A stretch of DNA of 13,243 bases from an uncultured Bacteroidales bacterium (GTDB lineage: Bacteria > Bacteroidota > Bacteroidia > Bacteroidales > FEN-979), in the NCBI GenBank assembly GCA_903928285.1, contig CAIYQH010000071.1, positions 1-13,243 of the forward strand, read 5' to 3'. The notes beneath the pieces were generated by a model. The model saw only the letters and a list, made by a program, of their open reading frames with translations, was not told where the DNA came from and ran no database searches. The position numbers and the translations under genes are program-made. Below are positions 1 to 7,993 of the stretch, in pieces. The first letter of the stretch is position 1. Each line of letters begins with the position of its first letter.

Positions 1-3000
1 ATCCGGATCATAATGCCAGCCGGCACCTCCGTTTGCCGTAAGTCCGCTTTTTCCGTGGGCGGGGAGCGTTTTTCCTGTAACAAGTATCTTTTTTGGAACA
101 TCTCTGCCGTGAACCAGGATGATATAGGCTCTTTCGCTGAGTTTTCCCTTGTAATCTCCTTTTGCCGCCTTAATCCTGATTTCGGTGATCCGTGCATCAG
201 GATCGGTAACCGCCGAAAGGGCTGTCACGGCAAATTTTTCCTCCCGGTACTCCCGGTTTGAACCTTCATCCTCGAACATTTCAAAGGAGGTCCCATTTCC
301 GGGATAGAGATCCAGTGTAAGGGTGTCGGCAGGGCGTTCGCCGTCATAATTCATCAGCGGGTACATGGGGATGATCGAACCAGCCCTGACGAAGATTGGT
401 AATTTATCGAGCGGTGCTGGGTATCCGTTTAAGGTCGTATTCCCGTTATACACCGTTCCATCCCAATAGTCGAACCATTTACCCGCCGGGAGATAGATGC
501 TGTCGCGCTTCTCTTCATCACGGTAAACAGGCGCCACGAGGAGGTGCTGACCCAGCATAAATTCGTATTGTGTGGCGGTTCCGCGGGCTACCGGGTCGCC
601 GGGGTATTCAAGGACGAGGGCCCGTACGGCAGGCACACCTGTTTCGGATGCCTGATGGCAGAGGGTGTACATATAAGGCGTCAGGCGCAGTTTCAGGCGC
701 AGGTATTTCCTGTTGATGGTGGTATAGGGTTCCCCGTAAACATAGGGCTGTTTGTCCTTCGGCGCCCATCCCGACATCGACATCAGCACCGGTGTAAAGC
801 ATTTCCACTGCAGATCACGGGTAAAGGTCTTGTCGCTGCCGGCAAAGATGCCGTCGATATCGCCGGTGGCACAGTTCAATGCTGAAAGACCTGCCCCTGT
901 AACGGTTGGTATATGCCAGCGTATATAATCCCATGAACCCTTCTGGTCGCCGCTCCAGACCACGGAATTGCGCTGGGTGCCGGCCCAGCCGCAAACCGAC
1001 CACACAAAGCCGCGGGCATCGCTGTTGTGCTCGATTCCATCATAGGCCGCCTGGCAACCGTCGATAGCAAACCGGTATCCTTCGCCGATCCAGGCCACAT
1101 CGAGCTTACACAACCGGCTACTGTACTGCCCGACCTCGCGTGCGATTTTTTCGACTCCATGTTCGGTCCACAACCCGGTATGGAAGCCTCTTTTCCGCAA
1201 TTCGGTCACCACCGAATCCAGTTTCGTATAGCCGCATCCGTACCCGTCGTTGGGCAGGATCCACCCGCGGGGCATATCATGGGCTGCATACTGGTCGGCA
1301 ATGAGCGGGATCACATCAGGTGTGGTACCGGCATAGCCGGTAGTATTTTTCCCCTTGTTATTGCCCCGGTTGTAACAGTTCGCATCGCCCATTCCCAGTG
1401 CCCACCGCGGCGGCAGAAAGGGCTTTCCGGTGAGGTCGGTATAGGCGTTAAGCACCTCCTTCATCGATTCGCATGCAAAATAATAACAATCAAAACGGGC
1501 TTCGGCATGCGCCAGGCGGAGTGTATCTTTAAAGGAATATTCGCCCGGGGCGAAGGTGTTTCTCAATGCCCCGTAACCATTGGTGCTCATGTAAAAGGGA
1601 GCAGGGTTGGGCGCCCCGCCATCCTCCCAGTTCCAGTCTATCCGCATCCTGATGGTTTTGTCCCTGTGCGAGAACCTGCCATTCTGCATGCCGCCCCCAT
1701 AGAAACATTCGTTTTCTCCCCGGCGGAGGTATTGCACGGTCTCTTTGCCGTAAGTCAACCCCCTGGACTCTTCCCAAACCAGGGTTTTGTTGTCGGGTTT
1801 ATACAGGGCAAAACGGAGCGGGTTGCGATAGGCCCGCAGGGCTGCCCTGGATGTTGACATCAGGTAGTATTCTGCCGTTTCTGATAACATTACCTTAACA
1901 TCCCCCGTGGGAGGATGGATCACGATATCATCGCCGGCCGGGTTGGTCAGAAGGCCGTCGTATGCCATCCTGATCCTGAAAATATCATCCCTGCCAAATT
2001 CAACCTGCACCCTGGCATGGTTGCAATCGAAGGTGAAAGCGCCGCCCGATCTTGTAAATCCGCTAACGGCTCCCAACTGGTAGGCTCTCGAGAAAAGTTC
2101 CGTCGACAGGGTGTCGTTCGACAGGCGGTCGTCCTCGGGCAGGGAAGTATAAAACCGGATCCTGTGGATGCCGTAATCAGTAAGGTCGGCAGGTGGAAAA
2201 TCCACTTCCACGGTATCGATGACGCCCAGCACATGTTTTTCGCTGAAGGGCACGGTAACCCTGACCGGCGGGCGGCTATCCGTTTGAAGCCAGCAGTCGA
2301 ATGGTTTTTGAATGGCTTTGGATCCCAGGTTTACTACCTTAAACCGGAACACCTCCGCGGGGGTAAAGGTATTTCCCTCCTGAGGATGAGAGACAAGCGC
2401 CGCGGCCTGCAGGTCGTGATCCAGCGCTTCTGAAAGTTCCAGGTCGTCGACCATCCAGTACCAGGCATAAATGCCACGCCAGTAAAAGCGCAGCCAGACA
2501 GTTTTCTGAAAAGCCGCGGTTGCCGTGATGTTCAACTCAACCGCCATGGGGTTCTGACAATCCCCTTCGGAGGCAATCCCCCTGCGCACTTCATATTCTT
2601 GCCATTCCGTGCCGTTGTTTGAAACGCCTACATAAAGGCCGCCATCCTTGCTGACCTTGCCCCAGTCGTTCCACAGGAAGTTCTGTTTGAATTTCAGCAC
2701 GACCGAATTTTTCCCGGAACAGTCAACGGAAGAGGTCTGAAACCAGGCATCGGGCCAGATTCCCCTCTTTTCCCATCTGCGGTAATATTTATCAACCCTG
2801 ACTCCCGGAGCAAACTGCATATGGAAACCACCGCTTTCCGATGCAATGGGAGGCGCCTGCTGGTCGTGACCATAGGAACCCGGAAAGGGCTGGTTGGTGC
2901 ATTCCCACATGATATTGCTGTCGTTGACTGCTTTGCTGATCCACCCGGCGGGCAACTTCCCCTGCGAAAAGTCCTCCTTCCAGAAAACCCTGGAGGAAAC

Positions 3001-3072
3001 GGGGTTGGTTTTCTGTGCCGGCAGCTGTATTGCCAGCACCAGCAGGAAGATCATCAGGTAAGTTCGGTACAT
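1..3072 (-). CDS. Secreted GH31 glycoside hydrolase, possible alpha-N-acetylgalactosaminidase type (3' end beyond window)
   Basis: I translated this strand by eye. The frame is open from the ATG at 3072 to the window edge, giving 1024 residues without a stop, so the C-terminus is missing. Residues 1-20 are a Sec signal peptide (MYRTYLMIFLLVLAIQLPAQ). Residues about 30-213 look like a jelly-roll module of the MAM/choice-of-anchor J kind, ending in YWMVDDLEL. Residues about 219-330 look like a CARDB-type beta-sandwich. A mutarotase-like N-terminal GH31 domain (about 335-540) and the catalytic barrel (about 550-805) follow, then C-terminal beta domains with the motif EMFEDEGSN. The likely nucleophile is D658 in KLDVAWIGEGY and the likely acid/base D709 in VVWSGDQKGSW. 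MPRGWILPNDGYGCGY (600-615) and the stretch around TGAGLSALNCATGDIDG also fit, from memory, the GH31 branch that removes alpha-linked GalNAc. GH31 membership is firm; the substrate is inference. It sits 29 bases after the GH3 gene with no Shine-Dalgarno, only an AT-rich leader, and is probably translated from the same transcript. Its sorting signal, if any, is outside the window. Confidence 0.9.
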   Translation of the reverse strand, partial: MYRTYLMIFLLVLAIQLPAQKTNPVSSRVFWKEDFSQGKLPAGWISKAVNDSNIMWECTNQPFPGSYGHDQQAPPIASESGGFHMQFAPGVRVDKYYRRWEKRGIWPDAWFQTSSVDCSGKNSVVLKFKQNFLWNDWGKVSKDGGLYVGVSNNGTEWQEYEVRRGIASEGDCQNPMAVELNITATAAFQKTVWLRFYWRGIYAWYWMVDDLELSEALDHDLQAAALVSHPQEGNTFTPAEVFRFKVVNLGSKAIQKPFDCWLQTDSRPPVRVTVPFSEKHVLGVIDTVEVDFPPADLTDYGIHRIRFYTSLPEDDRLSNDTLSTELFSRAYQLGAVSGFTRSGGAFTFDCNHARVQVEFGRDDIFRIRMAYDGLLTNPAGDDIVIHPPTGDVKVMLSETAEYYLMSTSRAALRAYRNPLRFALYKPDNKTLVWEESRGLTYGKETVQYLRRGENECFYGGGMQNGRFSHRDKTIRMRIDWNWEDGGAPNPAPFYMSTNGYGALRNTFAPGEYSFKDTLRLAHAEARFDCYYFACESMKEVLNAYTDLTGKPFLPPRWALGMGDANCYNRGNNKGKNTTGYAGTTPDVIPLIADQYAAHDMPRGWILPNDGYGCGYTKLDSVVTELRKRGFHTGLWTEHGVEKIAREVGQYSSRLCKLDVAWIGEGYRFAIDGCQAAYDGIEHNSDARGFVWSVCGWAGTQRNSVVWSGDQKGSWDYIRWHIPTVTGAGLSALNCATGDIDGIFAGSDKTFTRDLQWKCFTPVLMSMSGWAPKDKQPYVYGEPYTTINRKYLRLKLRLTPYMYTLCHQASETGVPAVRALVLEYPGDPVARGTATQYEFMLGQHLLVAPVYRDEEKRDSIYLPAGKWFDYWDGTVYNGNTTLNGYPAPLDKLPIFVRAGSIIPMYPLMNYDGERPADTLTLDLYPGNGTSFEMFEDEGSNREYREEKFAVTALSAVTDPDARITEIRIKAAKGDYKGKLSERAYIILVHGRDVPKKILVTGKTLPAHGKSGLTANGGAGWHYDPD

Positions 3073-3101
3073 GGTATTAAAATTAATGAACAAGATTCTG
3101 C

Positions 3102-5774
3102 CTATTCTACGGTCATGATCTCCCTAAGCCGTATATCGCGGGAGGAGGCCCCCAACATAACCCTGAAATCGCCGGGCTCCACGATCCATTCCATCCGTTG
3201 GTTGAGCATTTTCAGCATTTCGGGAGTAATGGTAAATGTCACCTCCCGCTCCTGGCCGGCCAGCAGGTGAATGCGTTGAAATCCCTTCAGCTCCTTTATT
3301 GGCCGGGCTACCGAGGCCAGAATATCCCGGATATAAAGCTGCACTACCTCATCTCCCTCAAACAATCCCGTATTTTTGATCCGGCACCGCACCACCGTTG
3401 AGTCCTCTTTTTGAAACCGCTGCCTGCTGAAGGTCAGATCACTGTATTCAAACTGTGTATAGCTCAGCCCGAAACCAAAGGGAAACAGGGGCTGGCCGGT
3501 GAGGTCGCCGTAGTCATCGTTGCGGCCGGTGGGCTTATGGTTATAGGTCAGCGGAAGCTGGCCTTCGGAAACAGGGAAGGTTACCGGCAGGCGCCCCGCG
3601 GGGTTGTATTCGCCAAACAGGAGGGCGGCAGTGGCGTTGCCGCCCTCCTCACCGGGATACCAGACATCGAGGATGGCGTTTGCCTTGTTGATCCAGCCCG
3701 ACATGGTAATGGCGCTTCCTCCCGACAACACGACGACGACAGGCTTTCCGGTAGCGGCAACTCTGCTGATCATCTCCTCCTGGCGACCGGGCAGCCCCAG
3801 GTGCGCCCTGTCGAGACCCTCGCCTTCGGTTATTCCAGCTACAATAATGGCGGCATCCGAATTCTTTGCCGATGCCACTGCTTCATCGATCCGTTGTTGC
3901 CAGTCGTTGTTGATGCCTGCATTCCAGACCAGTTTCAGCCAGGAACTTCCCGACGGCTCTGAAAATTCAACGCGGATATCATACTCCCTGCCCTTCTCAA
4001 AATGGTATTCAACCAGCGAGGTAGCGTATGTCTGGTGTTTGCTGTTATCGATCAGCAGTTTCCCGTCGAGATAAAGGCGGTACCCGTCGTTGCCGTCAAT
4101 TCCTATGCTGAAGGTCCCGGTTAATGGGGATTTCAGCTTCCCGGTCCATCGTACCGAGAAGAAGTCGAAGCTGATCTTCGGATCGGGAGCATAGAGGGTC
4201 CATCGGAAATTTACTGCCTTGTCAACCCGGGTGATCACGGGATTTCCGGAGAGGTCGATATTGTTGAAATATTCGCCATTCAGGCCGGGGATGGTTTTTC
4301 CCCCGGCCACTGTTGAAAATACCGAATCGGGCACCTCAGCCCATTCGGGAGAGGAGCGGCCGCAGCCGGGGGACCAGGTCACCCTGCAGCTTTCTCCCAG
4401 CTTGTTTTTTATTCCATCGAGTATGCTGACCTTGTCCTTGCCCGGCCTGCTATAGCCTCCGGTTCTCGCCTCGACGGCATCAACTCCTATTATGGCAAGT
4501 GTTTTGATAGATTTTGACAAAGGGAGAGTTTGATGGTCATTTTTCAGCAGCACGACAGATTTCATGGCAGCCTCCCTTGCCAGCTGCCGGTTTGCCGGGT
4601 TGGCATCCGGGGCGGCAGCCTCCTTTTCATCCGTAAAGGGATGGTCAAAGAGTCCCAACCCGAATTTCACCCTGAGTACCCTGGCTACCGCGCTGTCGAT
4701 GGTGCCGGCAGCTATGCGCCCGTCGAGGAAAGGAGGGATAAACAGCCGGTAGTGGTCAAATTCGGTCTGCAGGATCACGTCCAGCCCGTTGTTGATGGCA
4801 TTGACGGCAGCCCCGGCATAATCTGCAGCGGTATAATGCAACACGTTTGCCCCGCCCACGGCACATGCATCGGAGATGGTAAAACCTGAGAAATGCATCT
4901 GCTGCTTCAGTTTTCGGTTCAGCAGCCAGTCATTGGCTGTACACGGACTACCGCCAAGGGAATTGTAGGAGGTCATGACCGACCGGGAGCCCCCTTTTTC
5001 GAAGCAGGCCCGGAACGGGGGCAGGTAGATCTCCTCCAGTTCCCGTTCACTGAAATCAACAGGGTAGCTGTCTCGACCGCCATCTCCGTTGTTGGCGATA
5101 AAATGTTTCGGGGTGGTCACCACACCTGCTTTTTCAAAGGCCGAGACAAAGGCGATGCCCATCAGTGCCGACAAACAGGGATCCTCCCCGTAGGTTTCCT
5201 CCACTCTTCCCCAGCGAACGTCACTGGCAATATTTACCACAGGGGATAATACCTGGCGGATTCCCCTGCTTCGGGTCTCCAGGGCAATCGCGGTAGCCAC
5301 CCTGCCCATCAGGGCCGTATCCCAGGTAGCTGCCAGGGCGATGGCCTGCGGGAAACAGGTCGCTCCCTGGGCCACCAGGCCATGCAGCGCCTCTTCAAAA
5401 GGAATGATGGGGATTCCCAGCCGGGTCTCCTCGGTAAAATAGCGCTGGAGGGAGTTGATTTTACGCACCATCCCCGACGCCCGCAGGTGAAAAGTGTGGT
5501 CAGCGATCTGCCCGGCTGCATCAAAATCTCCAGGTTCACTCAATTGCAGGCCGAAAATGCCGTTTTTGAACTTTTCCCGCCCCTGATCCGGATCTGCAGG
5601 AATCATGAACATTTGCCAGAACTTTTCCTCAGGGGTCATCCTTGACAACAGGTCCTTCACCCTGGTCTCAACCGGGAGAACGGGATTCCTGTAAGGCAGG
5701 ATCTGCTGTGCGGGAGCGTGACCGTGCGTAAGGCAGCAGATAAGCGGGATCAGAAAATATTTCAGCTTTATCAT
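3102..5774 (-). CDS. Secreted GH3 beta-glycosidase (BglX-like) with inserted PA14 domain
   Basis: This 890-residue exo-acting enzyme probably removes beta-linked glucose or a related sugar from oligosaccharide ends in the periplasm or outside the cell. Residues 1-22 are a signal peptide ending near APAQ. The GH3 N-terminal barrel spans about 35-375, with the substrate-binding KHF at 223-225 and the nucleophile D302 in GFTISDA. The alpha/beta sandwich domain (about 400-765) is interrupted at about 497-620 by a PA14 domain (GLNGEYFNN, then SFSIGIDGNDGYRLYLDGK-type repeats), as in yeast-type GH3 enzymes whose PA14 domain shapes the active-site entrance. The general acid/base is probably a glutamate of EGEGLDR (650-656). 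A fibronectin-III-like domain (about 790-885) closes the protein. The His-Asp dyad of NagZ-type GH3 enzymes is absent, which argues against beta-N-acetylglucosaminidase. It is the first gene of an operon with the GH31 enzyme and has its own upstream -7 element. Exact substrate cannot be read from the sequence. Confidence 0.95.
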   Translation of the reverse strand: MIKLKYFLIPLICCLTHGHAPAQQILPYRNPVLPVETRVKDLLSRMTPEEKFWQMFMIPADPDQGREKFKNGIFGLQLSEPGDFDAAGQIADHTFHLRASGMVRKINSLQRYFTEETRLGIPIIPFEEALHGLVAQGATCFPQAIALAATWDTALMGRVATAIALETRSRGIRQVLSPVVNIASDVRWGRVEETYGEDPCLSALMGIAFVSAFEKAGVVTTPKHFIANNGDGGRDSYPVDFSERELEEIYLPPFRACFEKGGSRSVMTSYNSLGGSPCTANDWLLNRKLKQQMHFSGFTISDACAVGGANVLHYTAADYAGAAVNAINNGLDVILQTEFDHYRLFIPPFLDGRIAAGTIDSAVARVLRVKFGLGLFDHPFTDEKEAAAPDANPANRQLAREAAMKSVVLLKNDHQTLPLSKSIKTLAIIGVDAVEARTGGYSRPGKDKVSILDGIKNKLGESCRVTWSPGCGRSSPEWAEVPDSVFSTVAGGKTIPGLNGEYFNNIDLSGNPVITRVDKAVNFRWTLYAPDPKISFDFFSVRWTGKLKSPLTGTFSIGIDGNDGYRLYLDGKLLIDNSKHQTYATSLVEYHFEKGREYDIRVEFSEPSGSSWLKLVWNAGINNDWQQRIDEAVASAKNSDAAIIVAGITEGEGLDRAHLGLPGRQEEMISRVAATGKPVVVVLSGGSAITMSGWINKANAILDVWYPGEEGGNATAALLFGEYNPAGRLPVTFPVSEGQLPLTYNHKPTGRNDDYGDLTGQPLFPFGFGLSYTQFEYSDLTFSRQRFQKEDSTVVRCRIKNTGLFEGDEVVQLYIRDILASVARPIKELKGFQRIHLLAGQEREVTFTITPEMLKMLNQRMEWIVEPGDFRVMLGASSRDIRLREIMTVE

Positions 5775-5800
5775 GACAGGAATGTCGCTTTTTGACTATC

Positions 5801-5808
5801 CAAATGTA
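5801..5808 (-). promoter_or_regulatory. Bacteroidota-type -7 element for the GH3-GH31 operon
   Basis: The minus strand reads TACATTTG, an exact match to TAnnTTTG, 26 bases before the GH3 start codon. Transcription would start near 5795, leaving a short leader of about 20 bases. The nearest upstream TTG is only 15 bases away, shorter than the usual 19-23, so the -33 half is weak. This could mean the promoter depends on an activator. Confidence 0.55.
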
Positions 5809-5867
5809 GCGTTTTTCTCAGTTCAACAGCCGCCATGATTAACCTGGACATGAACCGGATCCCCAGG

Positions 5868-5901
5868 TTTGCAGGAGGTAAGGGTTATTATAATACATTT
5901 G
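5868..5901 (+). promoter_or_regulatory. Bacteroidota-type promoter for the T9SS-exported protein gene
   Basis: TTTG at 5868-5871 and TACATTTG at 5894-5901 are separated by 22 bases, which fits the -33/-7 arrangement of the phylum's main sigma factor. Transcription would begin near 5907, giving a 5' leader of about 210 bases before the ATG at 6119. I saw no equally good promoter nearer the gene. Confidence 0.5.
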
Positions 5902-5957
5902 CACTCTTTTAGAGGCTGTTATCATTCAAAAATATAACTGCAAAGACACAAAGAAAG

Positions 5958-6006
5958 CACAATGAACACAATGAATGCCATTGTGAACATTATGTAAATC
6001 ATTGTG
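5958..6006. repeat. Tandem and nested inverted CACAATG/CATTGTG repeats
   Basis: CACAATGAA occurs twice in direct tandem (5958-5966 and 5967-5975). CATTGTG, the exact reverse complement of CACAATG, follows at 5979-5985 and 6000-6006. The inner pair (5967-5973 with 5979-5985) forms perfect 7-base arms around a 5-base spacer; the outer pair (5958-5964 with 6000-6006) encloses it. The upstream bases continue the roughly 9-base periodicity in degenerate form. It lies inside the predicted leader of the 6119 gene. It could be an operator, an RNA hairpin or a copy of a dispersed intergenic repeat; the window cannot decide. Confidence 0.7.
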
Positions 6007-6118
6007 AAACTTGTGGTTAAATTACATGCCTTGACAATGGAAACAGGATTCTAATGAAAAATGGCAAAATATGAGACAGACTTTTACCGTCGTCAAACCT
6101 AACCGAAACTGAACCAGG

Positions 6119-7015
6119 ATGAAGCATCTTCAGACCACGCTGTTGTTGTTCTTTTTGTTGCCTAATTTTCTGATTGCCGGGGGAGGGTGTGATAAAACAG
6201 CCGGAGGGGACGATGAACCCAAAAGTGTACTTTGCGGAGGTGTTGAAAGATGGGCTGTAAAAGTACTGACGGATGCTGCCGCTGCGCAGGTGAATTACAC
6301 GCCACGGCTCACCACCATGGATTCACTGATCCATATTGCCACCACACCCAGTACGACTGCACCGCGGATGCCCGGCATCGAGTTTCAGAATTACACCATC
6401 ACCTGCAGGATCACCATTAAAAAGAATGAGGATGACAATGACTACCACCTGGTGCTCGCTTCAGGCAGCGAAACCATGATCGGCGAAGTGCCCGATCCGG
6501 TTTGCGCGGTTGCCGCGACTTCAGCTCATGTAAATGATTTTATCGCCGCCCGCAACTGGGTGAATGCCCATATCGGCACGGGAGCCGTGGCAAATGTAAA
6601 CATCCCGGCGGTTGACATCACCGGGGTGGCTTTCGTGGATGTGCCTCACGGGCAAACCGGGGCTGCCCCGAACCAGATGGAATTCCATCCGATCCTGAAC
6701 ATCCAGTTTTCTGCTAATACAGGATTAAGCGAAATAAACAGTCCGGCACCGGCTTTCCATGTGAGCGTGAACCCGTCGGTTTTTACGGAATCAACGAAAT
6801 TCAGGCTGGTGTCGGATCATGAAATGTTCGGAGGATGCAGGCTTGAGCTCTATTCCATGAACGGAATCAGGGCGGCAGACCTGGAAATCCCGTGTAACAA
6901 AAGCAAAGAAGTTAACTATACCCTTCGCCGCAACGGGCTGGCCAACGGGACCTATCTCTTCAGAATCCTTAACTACGGATCAATCCTTTACGAAGGAAAA
7001 ATCATTCTCAATTAA
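6119..7015 (+). CDS. T9SS-exported protein of uncharacterised HGQ-motif family
   Basis: This 298-residue protein has a signal peptide (1-20, cleavage probably after LIA; the nearby C24 does not sit in a proper lipobox). It has a central domain of about 170 residues and a C-terminal type A sorting domain (about 212-298: FHVSVNPSVF, LELYSMNGI, LANGTYLFRI, YEGKIIL). It should therefore cross the outer membrane through the type IX secretion system and be released or attached to the surface. The central domain carries motifs I recall from secreted proteins of unknown function in several phyla: WAVK (45-48), DYHLVL (108-113), EVPDPVC (123-129), HGQTGAAPN (177-185) and EFHP (188-191). The repeated Asp, His and Glu residues could bind metal, but no catalytic activity can be assigned. 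Paired cysteines (C39, C96, C129, C240, C259) suit an extracytoplasmic protein. The start has no Shine-Dalgarno but is fixed by the signal peptide. It is a single-gene unit with a long leader. Confidence 0.85.
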   Translation: MKHLQTTLLLFFLLPNFLIAGGGCDKTAGGDDEPKSVLCGGVERWAVKVLTDAAAAQVNYTPRLTTMDSLIHIATTPSTTAPRMPGIEFQNYTITCRITIKKNEDDNDYHLVLASGSETMIGEVPDPVCAVAATSAHVNDFIAARNWVNAHIGTGAVANVNIPAVDITGVAFVDVPHGQTGAAPNQMEFHPILNIQFSANTGLSEINSPAPAFHVSVNPSVFTESTKFRLVSDHEMFGGCRLELYSMNGIRAADLEIPCNKSKEVNYTLRRNGLANGTYLFRILNYGSILYEGKIILN

Positions 7016-7028
7016 CCGGAATCTCCCG

Positions 7029-7916
7029 TCAGGCAAGATTGTCATACTTGTTGTGGATCCACAGGATCAGCACACCGAAGACGACTGCCACAACGATCAG
7101 GATCGTATTCAGCATCCCCTCCACGCTGAATGACATTTTGATCAGGATGGTCGAAATGATGAATCCCGAATTGCGGATCACTTTGCTGAATTTGTCGGTG
7201 TACAAAAAGGAGATCAGCAGCAGCAATACATCCGTCAGGATCAGGATCGTAAAAAACTCGTTGAAAAAGATGCCATTGATATCTTTGATGGAATCGACCA
7301 TCTGGCTGATCGAGAAAAAGTTGCCATTGATCCAGCGGGTCAGGCCATGGATGGCTAAAAATAAAAATATCGGGATCAGGCACATCGCGATCATGTTTTT
7401 CAGCCGGATGAACTTTATAATCGTTACCGGGTGATGATCGTTAGCCTCCTCCTTCTTGCTGTTCAGCCTGTAAAAGATCAGGATCAGGAAGAATAAAAGG
7501 AGGGTTGCAATGATGTCATAGGTGAATTTCAGGTCGTTATGAACGGCGAACCAGTTAGAGGTGAATTCGAGTTTTGCCAGGTCCCTGAAGATGCCGCGGA
7601 TCACGATCAGCGTGATGATCTCGTATTGTTTCCCGATATAGATGGTGGTTGATTTGGGCAGGTAATAGACCAGCAGGTAGACTTCATAAATCAGGATAAA
7701 GGAGAAGGGGGTATAGATCGCGGCGATCGGGTTGCGGAAAATTCCCGCATAATCGTTTAACTGAACCAGGTTGAATCCGGTCAGCGTGACGAGCGCCAGG
7801 TGCAGGATAAAGCTGACAATCGCGATGGAAATAATAACGATCTCACTTTTTTCCCTGACCTTTTCCGAAAGCAGTTTTGAATAAAAGTAGTTGAAGATCG
7901 GTTCATTTTTCCTCAT
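7029..7916 (-). CDS. Multi-pass inner-membrane protein of unknown function
   Basis: I do not recognise a family for this 295-residue protein. It has no cleavable signal peptide. A basic N-terminus (MRKNEPIFNYFYSKLL) precedes about seven hydrophobic segments, near residues 25-47, 65-86, 97-110, 133-150, 174-192, 217-239 and 268-288, with a further moderately hydrophobic stretch around 250-262. A charged loop KKEEANDHH (154-162) separates the two halves. It is very rich in Ile, Leu and Phe, as integral membrane proteins are, and shows no transporter, kinase or protease signature I can name. It is convergent with the exported-protein gene, 13 bases between stops, and has its own well-spaced promoter, so it appears to be a separate transcription unit. 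A functional link to either neighbour is not shown. Confidence 0.8.
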   Translation of the reverse strand: MRKNEPIFNYFYSKLLSEKVREKSEIVIISIAIVSFILHLALVTLTGFNLVQLNDYAGIFRNPIAAIYTPFSFILIYEVYLLVYYLPKSTTIYIGKQYEIITLIVIRGIFRDLAKLEFTSNWFAVHNDLKFTYDIIATLLLFFLILIFYRLNSKKEEANDHHPVTIIKFIRLKNMIAMCLIPIFLFLAIHGLTRWINGNFFSISQMVDSIKDINGIFFNEFFTILILTDVLLLLISFLYTDKFSKVIRNSGFIISTILIKMSFSVEGMLNTILIVVAVVFGVLILWIHNKYDNLA

Positions 7917-7993
7917 GGCCTGGCTATGGTTAAAGGTGGAAATTCATACCGGTAACAGACATGTCATGACCTGGCCGGCAGGGAACTGTATGA

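Larger units (their letters stand above)
5775..6118. other. Divergent intergenic region between GH3 operon and exported-protein gene
   Basis: This 344-base stretch holds no convincing gene. It carries one promoter element for each flanking gene (5801-5808 minus, 5894-5901 plus), facing away from each other, and from about 5940 an AT-rich, purine-rich section beginning with a degenerate CAAAGACA/CAAAGAAAG run that leads into the CACAATG repeats. Very short frames (for example 11 codons from 5962 and 13 codons from 6061) exist but have no support as genes. Confidence 0.6.

Noticed and set aside
1027..1857. Long plus-strand open frame opposite the GH31 gene
   Set aside because: It has no signal, domain or composition of a real protein and lies wholly antisense to a well-supported GH31 coding sequence.
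5774..5788. GACA-N4-TGTC inverted repeat next to the GH3 start codon
   Set aside because: Four-base arms are expected by chance.
5835..5912. 25-codon plus-strand frame beginning MINLDMNRIP
   Set aside because: It spans the predicted promoter of the next gene, has no recognisable features and could arise by chance.
5962..5997. 11-codon frame MNTMNAIVNIM over the CACAATG repeats, possible leader peptide
   Set aside because: Its sequence simply follows from the repeat; no attenuator-like structure or repeated codon pattern supports it.
6061..6102. 13-codon frame MAKYETDFYRRQT just before the exported-protein gene
   Set aside because: Too short to judge, no ribosome-binding signal or known homologue.
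6179..6192. Cysteine at residue 24 of the exported protein as a lipoprotein site
   Set aside because: The preceding residues are GGG rather than a lipobox, and the C-terminal sorting domain fits ordinary Sec cleavage before T9SS export.
7029..7916. Frequent GATCAGGAT-like words in the membrane-protein gene, possible repeat array
   Set aside because: They are the antisense of Ile-Leu-Ile codons (ATC CTG ATC) and irregularly spaced, so they reflect protein composition.
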